From Gentiana macrophylla (lineage: Eukaryota; Streptophyta; Magnoliopsida; Gentianales; Gentianaceae): DNA of 64,000 nucleotides. Positions 24,895 through 35,301 of the stretch are shown piece by piece; positions within the stretch are counted from its first letter, which is position 1, and each line of letters begins with the position of its first letter. The position numbers and the translations under genes are program-made. The stretch lies in NCBI GenBank assembly GCA_026214975.1, contig CM047806.1, positions 49,741,947 through 49,805,946 of the forward strand, written 5' to 3'. The notes under the pieces were generated by a model, which saw nothing but the letters and a program-made list of their open reading frames with translations, was not told the origin of the DNA and did not search any database.

Positions 24895-26609
24895 TGTTGG
24901 AAATAAAATTTATGTTTTGATGATAATTCATCATATTTACTCAAAGTATTATCTTAACCCCATTGATGAAGTGCTGAAGCCAGCTGTTATAGTGAAAAGC
25001 TAAAAGATGTCTAGAACTGAATGTATAGGTTTTACTAGAGTCTGATATTTGTATAAGTTACATCATACAAGCATCAGAATGATTAGTGTGTCGTAAACCG
25101 AAAAAACCGAAGTCATCTAGAAAATCGAAATCACTAAGTTGGAAAAATCGACTGTAATACACCTGTAATGCATCGAAGAATATAAGTTCGCTGAGGGACA
25201 CAGACTCAGTTGGCTTATCTATGAAGACCGAAGAACTGAGGGTCACAGACTCAGTTATTGAAGATTGAAGAACTAATGGTTCAAACTCAGTTATGAAGAT
25301 TAAGTCGAGACTATAAAGTTGGACTTCAGGCAAGATTGTGGTGACCTGAACTGACTTTATGGATCTTGTATGAAGACCTAAGAATCATAAGGACAATGAA
25401 TTCTTAGAAGACAATTCGTTATGATGTACTCTGATTAAGGCAATCATAATCAGATGAAAACTGGAGTACTGATATTTGAAGAAGAGTATAATCTCAGTTA
25501 ATGCTCCAAGTCAGTCAAGAAATTGACAAGTAATATTCTCAGTATAAAACTGATAAGGAAACTCAGTTTTATATGTCAGTCATTCAACAAACTGATCGTG
25601 CAGATGAACGTTATAAAAGAAGCGATTTTATTGGATGAAATACCGACACATCAGAACGGTCAGAAAATATAGCCGTTACAAGAGAGACGTTGATACAATT
25701 CGAATTGAAGTCAGATGAACGTTGGACCTTACACTATAAATAGAGGACTTCACAACAAGAACAAACATATAAGAATACAGAGAATTAACGTGTGCTTTAA
25801 TCACTCGAATTGCTATCGTCTTTGCGCTATAATAAGATCATATCTATAATTCTTCAAGTGTTCAAGCTACACAAATTTTATCAAGAATCAGACACTTTGA
25901 AGAACCACAAACAAGAATCAATTTATTGATTCTCATTTCAACATTGATTTTACATCAAAGGTTTTAGATTGTGAAGCAAACCAGAAGGTTTCGCCAAGGA
26001 CAACAGTGACAAGCAATGGTAGACTGTGTTTGTGGCGGTGGTCGTGAAGAGGCAATTCAACCTCTAAGGATCGGTGTTCAAGCAATTGAAGCAAAGCAAT
26101 TCTACCTGCTCAACAACCTGCTTAGATAGTGATGCTGTGGATTAGCCAAGGACTATTGTTTAGGACTTTTGTAACAGTTCACCTCAAGAAGTTCTAGTGG
26201 AATTTCCTCCGCACCACAGGGGAAGAGAGGATTGACATGATTACATCACCTGGAACCTCTATAATATTTTCCTTATTTATTTTATGCACTTACTTATTTA
26301 CTTACAGCATTTTGATAAATTGATTGTTACACACCTCACAGTCACAAACTGACATTCATCAAAATTCAGTTTACTACACTCAGCTTTTAAAGAGAATAAC
26401 AAGATCAAGAAAAAGGCTAGAACTTAATCCGCTGCCGGTTGACTCAGTTTTAAGCTTAAGTCAGTTTGACTTAAACTCAGCTTAGTCAGCTTAACTCCAC
26501 ACAAGTTTAACTGAACCTTAAATTTGTTTTAAATCCAGTTTTAGGGACAAGTTTATTCACCCCCCCCCCCCCCCTCTAAACTTGTGTTAGCCTTTCCAAG
26601 GGACCAACA
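24895..26609 (+). repeat. 3' LTR of the Sirevirus, 1715 bp
   Basis: Begins TGTTGGAAATAAAATT right after the PPT and ends CCAAGGGACCAACA at 26609. Near the end is a run of 15 C (26560-26574). ACTCAGTT-type words recur many times in the first 700 bp. At 26610 the sequence changes to minus-strand copia, so this is the element's real 3' end. The matching 5' LTR lies outside the window. Confidence 0.88.
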
Positions 26610-26729
26610 GAATGGGTAAGTGCTAACTGTCCCACATAACTTAGTTGTCCATTTTGAACCATGATCTTGGGATCTCCAAATACTATGGTTGCGTTTCCAT
26701 TATAAGGAACATGCATAATAAGCTTTCAG

Positions 26730-27539
26730 CCCCATTCCGCTTGTCAAAAATTTGACACCCGATCTAGATAAATCTTTTATGAGCGGATCCACAAGATGCT
26801 CCTTCAACTATAAATCGAGGAAATCAAACCATTAGAGATCAATTGTTTAATGATATTGTGTCTACGATGTATCCGCTCAGACTTACCATTAGAGATTCAA
26901 CTTTGTACGCGTCTTATAGCCAACATACTATCACAAAGTATGCTGATAAGAGGAACTGGCTTTGGCCAACACGGAATATCCTCAAAGAAATTTCGAAGTC
27001 ACTTTGCTTATTCTCCAGCTTTATCCAATGCAATAAACTCAGATTCCATAGTGAATCGAGTTATGCATTTTTGCTTTGAAGATTCCAGGGGAAAAGGTTT
27101 CAAGGAAATCTATTCCTTCAATTTGAGTGTAACCTTTGGCTGCAAGCCTTGCTTTATATCTGTCAATTGTGCCATCTGCCTTTATTTTTATTTTGTACAC
27201 CCATTTGCAACCTATTGCCTTTTTTTCTTTAGGTAGGGTGACAATAGACCAAGTATTTTTTTTTGTGGAGAGCAGTCAATTCTTCCTGCATTACCTTTTG
27301 TCAATTTTCATCCTTTGATGCTTCTGTGTAAGTGCTAGGTTCTTGTTCAGCTACTATATTGCATGAAAAAGCTTTATAGGATTCTGATAGATGATCATAC
27401 GTCAACACCTTATCAAGAGTGTGAGGTGTGATAGTAGCTGAAGCAAGTTTGACGGTAGGAGTAGAAGGTGTGTCAATGTAGGCAATCTTCCTCACACCAA
27501 GGGTTACAATCTCCTTGATCTCCAAACTAGGGAGTTTCT
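26730..27539 (-). pseudogene. copia B linker, RT start and RNase H, internally deleted
   Basis: On the minus strand, 27539-27301 gives the integrase-RT linker with HTLDKVLTYDHLSESYKAFS. RT then starts with [20 protein letters not shown] (about 27210-27155) and breaks off after an ETFSPG-like motif near 27070. The next readable blocks, about 26950 to 26730, are already RNase H: ISILCDSMLAI and HLVDPLIKDLSRS. All central RT motifs, including the catalytic Asp pair, are absent, so about 1 kb has been deleted. Confidence 0.8.
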
Positions 27540-27832
27540 TACTTTCAGAGATGTCATATTTCATGAACATTCTTTTCCTTTTCTAACAAATGACTTATCT
27601 CCACAAAATGGGTGTGTTTTACCTATTCCTAATTTTCAAAATGTCAATTCTGACATGCTTCATGGTTGCCCTATGGTTGGAAATTCAGGTCATAACACAG
27701 AGGATGCAGACACAGAGGATGCACCAGTTTATGTAGGAAATGCAGGTGATGCAGATTATGATGCATCCCAACATCTACCATCAACAACTCAGCCTTAGAA
27801 TCTCAGGAGATCCACAAGGGAAAGAAGCTGCA
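27540..27832 (+). other. Inverted piece of copia B pol linker
   Basis: Inside a minus-strand pol, this stretch reads as copia linker on the plus strand: SRDVIFHEHSFPF (27543-27581) and, after an Asp/Ala/Thr-rich stretch, LRRSTRERSC near 27800-27830. Both motifs normally lie between integrase and RT, which is exactly where this piece sits, but in the opposite direction. It therefore looks like an inversion of about 290 bp in place. A 14-bp tandem duplication (acacagaggatgca type) occurs at about 27694-27725. Confidence 0.75.
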
Positions 27833-29071
27833 TGTCCATTTGTAGGACTACCAAAATGTGCTTGGAGCTGCTACTATCACACCTCAAGTCAATATAATTA
27901 GGTTGTTTGCCATATAGTATAGAATAGGGTGTTTGTTCTTGCAGTAGGGGTGTAGGTGTGGCATGTTTAACACATAATCCCCAAAAAGACGTAGGAAAAC
28001 CAGAATAAAATCTTAGTGCCCTTGCTACATTTAATAAGTGTTGATGCTTCCTTTCTACTGCACCATTCTGTTGTGAGGTGTGTACACAAGAATTTTCATG
28101 AACAATACCTTTTTGTCCATAGAAAGCATCCATCTTAAATTCCGGACCATTGTTAGATCTGATTGTTTTGATGTTCTTATTGAATTTAGTAGAGACAGTA
28201 TTGCAAATTTTTTGTAGCAGAGCCCTAGTTTCAGATTTGGTTTTCATTAAATGAATCCAAAGAAATCTAGAATGATCATCTACAATAGTCAAAGTGTAAT
28301 ATTCTCCATTATATGTACAAAATTTATTTGGACCCCATATGCCAACATGTATGAGGTCAAAAAGAGCAACGGAAACAGAACTACTATGGGGAAAGCTGTG
28401 CCTCTTTTGTTTGGAAAGAGGACAAATGTGACATTCATTATCTAAGCATGATTGAACACTAGGTATTATCTTTTGTAATGTATGAAGTCTTTTCTTAGAG
28501 GGATGTCGAAACCTGTAATGCCAAAGCAAGGAATCAGGTAAGACAACAAATTGACATGTTGTTGGTGTGACAAAATTACTAGTAGTAGAATCAGCTTTGA
28601 GAATGTATAGGCCTTGGACAAGATCAACTGAACCAATCATTGTCTTCAAGATATTGTCCTGCACAACACAACCACTAGCTCCAAAGAATAGAGAATATTT
28701 GTTATTGTGAACTAATCCTTTAACAAACATAAGATTATAGGTGAAGTAAGGAACACAAAGAACATGATCTAACATTAGGTCCTTGTTCATTCTTACTTGT
28801 CCTATGTGTGTTACTTGAGTGTGTGTACTGTAAGACCATCTACAGGTTTAGCATTAATCATCAAAGATAGAGAATAAATGACATGATCAGTGGCACCTGA
28901 GTCTACTATCCAATTATAGATAGTACCTGATGCAGCATTGGCATGAACATTTGCAATAAATGCCACTACTTGGCTAGGTTCAGATGGATCTGTGATGTGT
29001 ACACTCCTTAGCATGTCCATAATGTGCTCATATTGGGATCTAGACATAGTTTTAGAACTGGACTGAATCAC
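27833..29071 (-). pseudogene. copia B protease and integrase
   Basis: 29071-28811 holds the protease with WIVDSGATDHV. A long open stretch, 28790-27795 (331 codons, of which the last few run into the inverted piece), covers the pre-integrase domain (LLWHYRFRHPSKKRLHTLQK, then CHICPLSKQKRHSFP) and the integrase core (LTIVDDHSRFLWIHLMK; HTSQQNGAVERKHQH). Of the D,D-35-E triad, the first Asp is Gly in DLIHVGIWGP and the second is Asn in IRSNNGPEF; only the Glu remains. This integrase should be inactive, although the frame is largely open. Confidence 0.88.
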
Positions 29072-29129
29072 TTGAGCCTTTTGTGTATCAAAATTTGTAT
29101 CAACAGAACTTTCTATAGTAGGATTGAAG

Positions 29130-30037
29130 CCTTGATCTAGACTGACATGATTAGCTTGAATCTGGCCTCTTCCCCTGCCTTTTGAACCAATAGGATAACC
29201 ATACTTCTTGTAGCATTTTTCAATAGTGTGACCTTATTTACCACAATATGTGCATTGGGGCCTTTTTGTATTACCAGAAAAACCTCTACCAGAGCCCTTA
29301 CCTTCACCTCTACCATAGGGTACACTAGTTTACGTGGCTAGGGTAACATGATCTTGATTATCTTGTCTATAACCACTAGTCTGGGCACTCAAAACAATTT
29401 TATTTGTTCTCATATCTGCATAATTGAGTTGGCTTTCATGTTGTAATGCCATATTAAAGACAGTAGCCTGATCTGGGATAGGTTTTGACATCAAAGCCCG
29501 AGATCTCACATTACCAAAAACATCATTTAACCCATTCAGAATTTTGATGACCCTATCAATTTCATTCTCGTTTCTATAAACCGTAGAGCATCACAAGTAC
29601 AGGGTGAGGTAGGTCTCATAATCAAGAGTTGATCCCACAAACTTTTAAACTTTGTGAAATATTGGGTAACTTCTTGGAGATTAGACGATCTGTAAGCATT
29701 TCCAACACCAAACCGATGATCAAGGTCTTCCCAGATTTCTCTTGCCGTGGTTAACCAAAAATACTCTGTTGAATAAGTATCAACCAAATTTACCAACCAA
29801 TCGACACCATATCATTGCATTGACACCGGATTTCATAATTACTATGATTCTCTGCTTTGCCTAGGCAATGAACCATCAACAAACTTCGTTTTCCTTCATT
29901 GACAACACCATAGAAATGGCTCTCTTCCAACAATGATAATTCTCGGCCCTGTAAGAACCGGTTGAACAATTACGGTGAGGATTCTCCCTAGGATGAATGT
30001 GATAAGGATTCACTACACCGCCTCCAATTTCAGCCAT
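29130..30037 (-). pseudogene. copia B gag
   Basis: The start codon is at 30037 (MAEIGGGVVNPYHIHPREN), 136 bp after the primer site. The gag core includes YHCWKRAISMVLSMK and, after a frame break, EIWEDLDHRFGVGNAYRS (about 29747-29694). A CCHC zinc knuckle with GHTIEKCYKKYGYP follows near 29235-29190, interrupted by one in-frame TAA. The length fits a copia gag. Confidence 0.82.
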
Positions 30038-30172
30038 TTCAAGAAGTAGGAAAGAGTTCAAGAAATAGGAAAGAAAAAAAAATGAAGAAAACAATCGTAG
30101 TTCCACACTACAATTCAAGATTGCAATTCCACACTACAATCACAAAGGAGAAAGATTATACAAAGATAAGCG

Positions 30173-30466
30173 TGTTCGATACCATGTTGAAAATGATCAA
30201 AAGAAAGAAAAATTTGCGTAAAATCGAACCGGACAAACAAAGAAGATGAACATTTGAATTATGGAAAGAGCAGGAATTTTTATATTGAGAATTCATAAAT
30301 GCTTTTCAAATTGTGTAGTTTCCTTGCTGCAATGGACTATATATACAGACTCTCCAACCTCTCAATTGACAGTTATGATCATTACAACCGTCAATTGATC
30401 ACTTAACTAACTTAACTCCTTTTCTATACAAGTGTTCGACGTAATGCCTAAATGAGTTTATGAACA
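30173..30466 (-). repeat. Primer site and 5' LTR of copia B
   Basis: On the minus strand the LTR ends at 30185 (CAACA) and is followed by TGGTATCGAACA at 30184-30173, the primer site. The start at 30466 is inferred from terminal TGTT/AACA symmetry; no second LTR is available to confirm it. A TATA-like ctgtatatatagtcc lies near 30350. Confidence 0.65.
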
Positions 30467-30704
30467 TCAACTTGGTCTCCATGCCATGACTTCTAACTTC
30501 AACAGCAAATTGATTTTATCTACTGTTTTTAGTATACCACTGAAATTTAAATCGTTCAGTGAACCACATGTATATCAATTGAAAGTATGCTTCTAAAAAA
30601 ACTGTAAAATTTTATCCAAATAATAATCCAACATATCTACGCTTGTATTTGGACCGAATATAAAGTAATGGAAGTGAAAACTACCATCCAATTCAAAGTA
30701 GGTA
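30467..30704. other. Unassigned single-copy-like sequence
   Basis: Between copia B and copia A. On the minus strand about 30 codons near 30605-30705 are open (YFELDGSFHFHYFIFGPNT), but there is nothing to link them to a gene. After removal of copia A this sequence continues at 35498. Confidence 0.3.
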
Positions 30705-30709
30705 ATTCT

Positions 30710-30996
30710 TGTTAAACAGATGCAGCTTCTTCCACGCTCACCTGAAGAAGAAGAAGAAGAAGGTGGACAGACGAGTTTTATTAAAGGAAAGGGAATAAAC
30801 AAATAGATTTTCGAAAAATAAGTTTTATGTATTTTTTAATCATTTCAGCAATTAAGGGCATATTAGTCCTTTTATAATTAGGGCACAATTAGGGCTTTAC
30901 CATCTACTTAGTTCTTATTTAAAGGTTGTAATGTAATATGGTTTGATCATCGAATACAGTTCATTTGTCCCTATATACTGTGTTCCTCAATTCCCA
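30710..30996 (+). repeat. 5' LTR of copia A
   Basis: TGTTAAACAGATGCAG to AATTCCCA. It contains a (GAA)n tract near 30745-30765 and a TATA-like ttatttaaagg near 30915. It matches 35205-35492 apart from one terminal base. Confidence 0.97.
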
Positions 30997-31009
30997 TGGT
31001 ATCAGAGCC
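30997..31009 (+). other. Primer-binding site of copia A
   Basis: TGGTATCAGAGCC abuts the 5' LTR and is an exact initiator-Met tRNA type site. Confidence 0.93.
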
Positions 31010-31071
31010 AAAACACTCTTAAGCCATACATAACTTCTGTTGTTTTTTTTCTCCACCTTCGTTGTGCTACT

Positions 31072-32538
31072 ATGGCCAAGGAATCTGGATTAACTATACA
31101 ACAATTCCATCAATGCTCGAGTCTGATTTCAATCAAACTCAATTTCACAAATTTCCTACTATGGAGATCACAGGTGATTCCGCTGATCAAGAGCCTTGGT
31201 GTGTACCACCATGTCTCATCTAGTGAACACCCGGTACAGAAAACCAAAAACCAGACTGGGGAAGAAATTGATAACCCAGATTATCTCACTTGGACGGTCA
31301 ATGATGGCCTCCTGGTGTCATGGTTGCTAGGCACCATGAAAGAAGAAATTATCAGCATGATCCATGAGGAGGAGTTTACTGCACATCAGCTTTGGGGGAG
31401 TCTAGAGCAACAACTGCTCCCACACACCGTAGAGAAGGAAGGAAACCTAAAGAACATGCTGATGGGAATCAAAAAGGGTAACAGGACTGTGGATGAATAC
31501 TTAAGGGAGTTTAAGTCAATCTGTGATAATCTAGCAGCTATCAAGAAACCTGTGGCAGACATGGATAAAGTTTTCCAGTTTGCACATGGGTTAGGCAATG
31601 AATACAGCAGTTTTCGTACAGCCATGCTTACCAAGGCACCATACCCTACGTTTGCACAATTTGTCATGGCCCTCCAAGGTCATGAGCAAACTATTCAGAC
31701 CCAGAAACTTCAAGAAAAATCAGTCACTGATCAACTGCAGGCCTTCTTCACACAAAGAGGCCGTGGCAGAGGCAGAAGAGGTGGTGGTAGGAGCCAATAC
31801 AACTCCAGAGGCAGAGGTTTTGCTCCTGCTGGGAGATCTGGAAACTCACAAGGCAACCAGAGGAGATCTGAACCCCAGGAGCAGAACAAAAGCAACACAT
31901 CAGAAATTAGGCAAAATCAGTCATCAACCCTAGTCTGCCAAATCTGTGGAAAGTTCAACCATGCAGCTATTGATTGTTGGCATAGATTTGACTATGCCTA
32001 TCAGTCAGAGGAAACTCAAAAAGCATTTGCTGCACTTACAACAGCAGACCAGACTGACACAGAATTCTTTGCAGATACTGGGGCTACTTCCCATATGACA
32101 AACTCAGAAGGTAATCTAATCTCTCCTAATAAATATACTGGTTATGACAAAGTTTTTGTGGGTGATGGCACAGGACTTGAGATTTCTCATTCTGGTGATG
32201 CAAAAATTGGAAACTTACACCTAAATGATGTTCTAGTTGTGCCTGATTTAACTAAGAATCTGTTGTCTGTTGGAAAGTACACTGCTGATAATCTATGTTC
32301 TTTTGAATTTGACAAATCTGGGTTTATTGTTAAGGACAAAAACAAGAGGATCATAGCTCAGGGGCATAAAAGAGGCAATCTGTATGCCTTGGATCAAGGA
32401 GTTCAGAAGCCCCGGCAAATTGAAGAACGAGGAAAGCCACTTCCACTATATGGCACAAGAGGTTGGGACATCCACATCGAATTTGATGACCAAGCTCAAG
32501 CGATTAGGAAAAATAAATCTCGATTCATGGGAAAATAA
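31072..32538 (+). CDS. copia A gag and protease
   Basis: The open frame starts upstream in the LTR, but the ATG at 31072 (MAKESGLTIQQFHQ) is the natural gag start, 63 bp after the primer site. The gag core contains LLWRSQVIPLIKSLGVYHHV and a UBN2-type segment with NRTVDEYLREFKSICDNLA (about 31480-31535). An Arg/Gly-rich stretch (about 31755-31880) precedes one CCHC knuckle, CQICGKFNHAAIDC (about 31937-31978). The protease active site DTG is at 32074-32082 in FFADTGATSHM. The frame ends at 32538 just after the protease, where integrase should begin, because of a frame break near 32400-32540 and not at a natural stop. Confidence 0.88.
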   Translation: MAKESGLTIQQFHQCSSLISIKLNFTNFLLWRSQVIPLIKSLGVYHHVSSSEHPVQKTKNQTGEEIDNPDYLTWTVNDGLLVSWLLGTMKEEIISMIHEEEFTAHQLWGSLEQQLLPHTVEKEGNLKNMLMGIKKGNRTVDEYLREFKSICDNLAAIKKPVADMDKVFQFAHGLGNEYSSFRTAMLTKAPYPTFAQFVMALQGHEQTIQTQKLQEKSVTDQLQAFFTQRGRGRGRRGGGRSQYNSRGRGFAPAGRSGNSQGNQRRSEPQEQNKSNTSEIRQNQSSTLVCQICGKFNHAAIDCWHRFDYAYQSEETQKAFAALTTADQTDTEFFADTGATSHMTNSEGNLISPNKYTGYDKVFVGDGTGLEISHSGDAKIGNLHLNDVLVVPDLTKNLLSVGKYTADNLCSFEFDKSGFIVKDKNKRIIAQGHKRGNLYALDQGVQKPRQIEERGKPLPLYGTRGWDIHIEFDDQAQAIRKNKSRFMGK

Positions 32539-33751
32539 GGACAGACTATGTACTAGTCTGTCAACTAGGAAAAGTTGTAAACAACCTTTTAATAAAAGTA
32601 CTTTTGTTTCAAAAATGCCCTTGGAAAAGATTCATTGTGACTTGTGGGGACTCGCCTGCTTTTATCTAATCAAAATTATAAATATTATGTTGTGTTCATT
32701 GATGACTTCTCAAGGTTCTCTGGTTGTATCCCCTAAAGAAAAAAATCGAGTTTTTGATGCTTTCATCAGTTTGAAGTCGGTTGAGAATCAATCGAACCAA
32801 AAGGTCAAGATCTTTCAATGTGATGGTGGTGGAGAATTTGCATCCACACCTTTCTTACATCATTTGCAAGAATGTGGGATAGAACTAAACATATCCTCGC
32901 CTCTATACACCGTAATGTAATGGTGTGGCAGAGAGAAAACACAGCACATTGTGGAGGCGGGTTAACAATGATGTTTGATGCAAGCACACCTCTTAACTGT
33001 GGGTTGAAGCTTTCAACACAAAGAAGTGTATCTTATTAACAGTTACCTTCTTTCGTGATAAAGTTTGAAACTCCTTACTATAAGTTGTACAAGAGGCATC
33101 CTGACACAGTGGCTTAAGAGTGTTTGGATGCCAATGCTTCCCTTCTTTGAGGAACCAGTCACATCCAAGTTTGCAAAGAGGAGTTATCCTTGTGTTTTCT
33201 TAGGGTATAGCCCAGTCCACAAGGGTACAGTGCCTAGATCCAATCTCTAAAAGAGTGTACATTTCAAGACATGTTGTGTTTAATGAGCAAGTTTTCCTTT
33301 AAGGAAGCAATCATTGAGACTATTGAGGATCTATTTGACATGTTTGATTACCCAGATTCGATGAAGGACTCACACAAAAGTCGATGAAAGTGCCCTAGTT
33401 CTCGATCGTTGTACATCTATGCTGTGCTCGATCCTACTTGTGTTTCGATCCTGTGTGCAGAACCAACTATTGATGAACAAATACAGAACAGATAGGTGAT
33501 GATTTGGTTCAACAACAAGATCAAAAGAGAACCTCAAGATGAGCAAGAAATGACAATGCACCATCCAATGATGCACCTATACCAGTTCAAAGACCGCCTG
33601 AGGAAAGGAGACCCCTACATATCTTCAGGACTATGCAACCCTAGCCACTCACATGGTTGTAGAACCAAAGACACGGAAGGAAGCTCTGCATGCACTTAAG
33701 CGGCAAAAAGCTATGGAGGAAGAAATGCAAGCACTATATCGAGAATGAAAC
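32539..33751 (+). pseudogene. copia A integrase, broken
   Basis: Pieces in several frames are recognisable: CKQPF- and PLEKIHCDLWG near 32570-32650, FQCDGGGEF near 32815-32840, NGVAERKH-like near 32920-32945, and SYPCVFLGYSPVHKG at about 33180-33228. The region from about 33240 to 33750 is the linker to RT. The pre-integrase domain is nearly lost. Damage is concentrated here while flanking gag and RT remain open. Confidence 0.75.
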
Positions 33752-34852
33752 TTGGGATCTAGTCCAGCACCTCCCAATGCCAACATTATTGGGTCTAAAT
33801 GGGTTTTCAAGATCAAAACTACAGAACATGGGGACATAGAAAGATATAAGGCAAGGTTGGTGGCTCAAGGGTACTCTCAAGTTCCAGGTGTTGATTTTGA
33901 GGAAACTTATAGTCCTGTAATTAAACCTACAACCATCAGATTGGTCATAGCAGTGGCAGTATCACAAGGGTGGACCATGAGACAATTGGACATAAAAAAT
34001 GCATTCCTTCATGGTACCCTCAAGGAAACTGTTTTTATGAAACAGCCTCCTGGTTTTGTGGATCAACGATTTCCAGATCATGTATGTTCCCTCAAGAGAT
34101 CCTTATATGGACTCAAGCAAGCCCCCAGGGCTTGGTTTGACAGACTATCCCTCTTCTTACTTCACTTGGGGTTCTTATGTAGCAAGGCAGATCCTTCCTT
34201 ATTCACTTTCCATCAATCTCAGATCACCCTTGTCCTACTCATCTATGTTGATGATATACTACTCACAGGGAATCATGTGCAGTCAGTCCACAACCTAATT
34301 GATACACTGAGTAAGGAATTTGCAGTCAAGGATTTGGGGTCTCTTCATTTCTTTCTAGGGATGGAAGTCAAACCTACAAGAGATGGTATCTTCCTAAGTC
34401 AAGCAAAGTATGCACACTCTGTTTTGACCAGATCAGAAATGATAAATAGTGCGGCAACATCTACTCCTCTTGCACTCAAGGTACAAGATTGTCCAGATGA
34501 CTCAACCCCCGTGGATCCTTATACTTATCGAAGTCTAGTGGGTGCCCTACAGTATTTAACATTCACTAGGCCGGATATTACACATGCAGTAAACAAGGTG
34601 TGTCAACATTTCTCTCAACCCACAAATAAGAATTTAAAGGAAGTCAAAAGACTACTTCGCTATGTGAATGGAACTCTAGATCACGGCTTACATTACCTGG
34701 CACGTTCTCCTCCATCCTTGTATGCGTTTAGTGATGCTGACTGGGCTGGATGCCCAGTCACCAGAAGGAGCACTGGTGGTTTCTGTATCTTCTTGGGGGC
34801 AAATTGCATATCTTGGTCTTCAAAACAGCCCACCGCCTCTCTCGATCGTTAA
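33752..34852 (+). CDS. copia A reverse transcriptase and RNase H start
   Basis: 366 codons without interruption. RT motifs in order: IGSKWVFKIKTTEHGDIERY, LVAQGYSQVPGVDFEETYSP, MRQLDIKNAFLHG, LYGLKQAPRAWFDRL, and the catalytic YVDD at 34244-34255 (IYVDDILLTGNH). RNase H starts with AFSDADWAGCPVTRRSTGGF (about 34726-34790) and SWSSKQPT. The stop at 34852 falls in the conserved block that should carry the next catalytic Glu; the frame resumes at about 34873. The M at 33752 is only the first ATG of the open stretch, not a real start. Confidence 0.9.
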   Translation: MGSSPAPPNANIIGSKWVFKIKTTEHGDIERYKARLVAQGYSQVPGVDFEETYSPVIKPTTIRLVIAVAVSQGWTMRQLDIKNAFLHGTLKETVFMKQPPGFVDQRFPDHVCSLKRSLYGLKQAPRAWFDRLSLFLLHLGFLCSKADPSLFTFHQSQITLVLLIYVDDILLTGNHVQSVHNLIDTLSKEFAVKDLGSLHFFLGMEVKPTRDGIFLSQAKYAHSVLTRSEMINSAATSTPLALKVQDCPDDSTPVDPYTYRSLVGALQYLTFTRPDITHAVNKVCQHFSQPTNKNLKEVKRLLRYVNGTLDHGLHYLARSPPSLYAFSDADWAGCPVTRRSTGGFCIFLGANCISWSSKQPTASLDR

Positions 34853-34872
34853 TGGAAGAATAATACCGCTCC

Positions 34873-35301
34873 ATGGCCTCGGCCACCGCTGAGCTCACAT
34901 GGGTAACCTACTTACTGCGTGATTTGGGGATACGATTGTCTCAGCCTCCTCAACTTTTATGTGACAATCTCAGTGCTGTATATCTGTCTGTGAATCCATC
35001 TCTTCACTCCCGATCTAAGCATTTTGCTCTTGATTTCCATTTTGTTCGTGAAAAGGTTGCAGTTAAACAGCTTCTCACTCGCCATGTTCCTTCATCTTCC
35101 AATTTAGCGGACATCTTCACCAAAGCTCTTCCAAAAGCTCCGTTCCAGCTTATTCGTCACAATCTTCGTGTCTGGCCAGCCTCCCACGTCAGATTGAGGG
35201 GGGATGTTAAACAGATGCAGCTTCTTCCACGCTCACCTGAAGAAGAAGAAGAAGAAGGTGGACAGACGAGTTTTATTAAAGGAAAGGGAATAAACAAATA
35301 G
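34873..35301 (+). CDS. copia A RNase H end, reading into the 3' LTR
   Basis: 142 codons opening with SATAELTWVTYLLRDLGIRL and containing LLCDNLSAVYLSVNPSLHSR and the terminal NLADIFTKALPKAPF. It continues through the polypurine tract (35191-35204) and ends only at 35301, 97 bases into the 3' LTR, adding a Glu-rich tail of about 32 residues encoded by the LTR (GAA)n tract. Confidence 0.85.
   Translation: MASATAELTWVTYLLRDLGIRLSQPPQLLCDNLSAVYLSVNPSLHSRSKHFALDFHFVREKVAVKQLLTRHVPSSSNLADIFTKALPKAPFQLIRHNLRVWPASHVRLRGDVKQMQLLPRSPEEEEEEGGQTSFIKGKGINK

Larger units (their letters stand above)
26610..30466 (-). mobile_element. Minus-strand copia element B, 5' portion
   Basis: A copia element read from high to low coordinates: LTR (30185-30466), primer site, gag, protease, integrase, RT remnant, RNase H. 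It ends at 26610 where the Sirevirus LTR begins, so its 3' LTR must lie beyond the Sirevirus, outside the window. Pol contains an in-place inversion (about 27540-27832) and a deletion of most of RT. Two integrase catalytic residues are replaced. Confidence 0.85.

Noticed and set aside
27301..27570. 89-codon frame as one protein piece
   Set aside because: Its first ten or so codons are the antisense of the inverted linker (27540-27570); only the part below about 27540 is real copia reading.
30593..30802. Minus-strand open frame across the copia A left end
   Set aside because: It crosses an insertion boundary (30710), so the frame is accidental; only the outer 30 codons could be older sequence.
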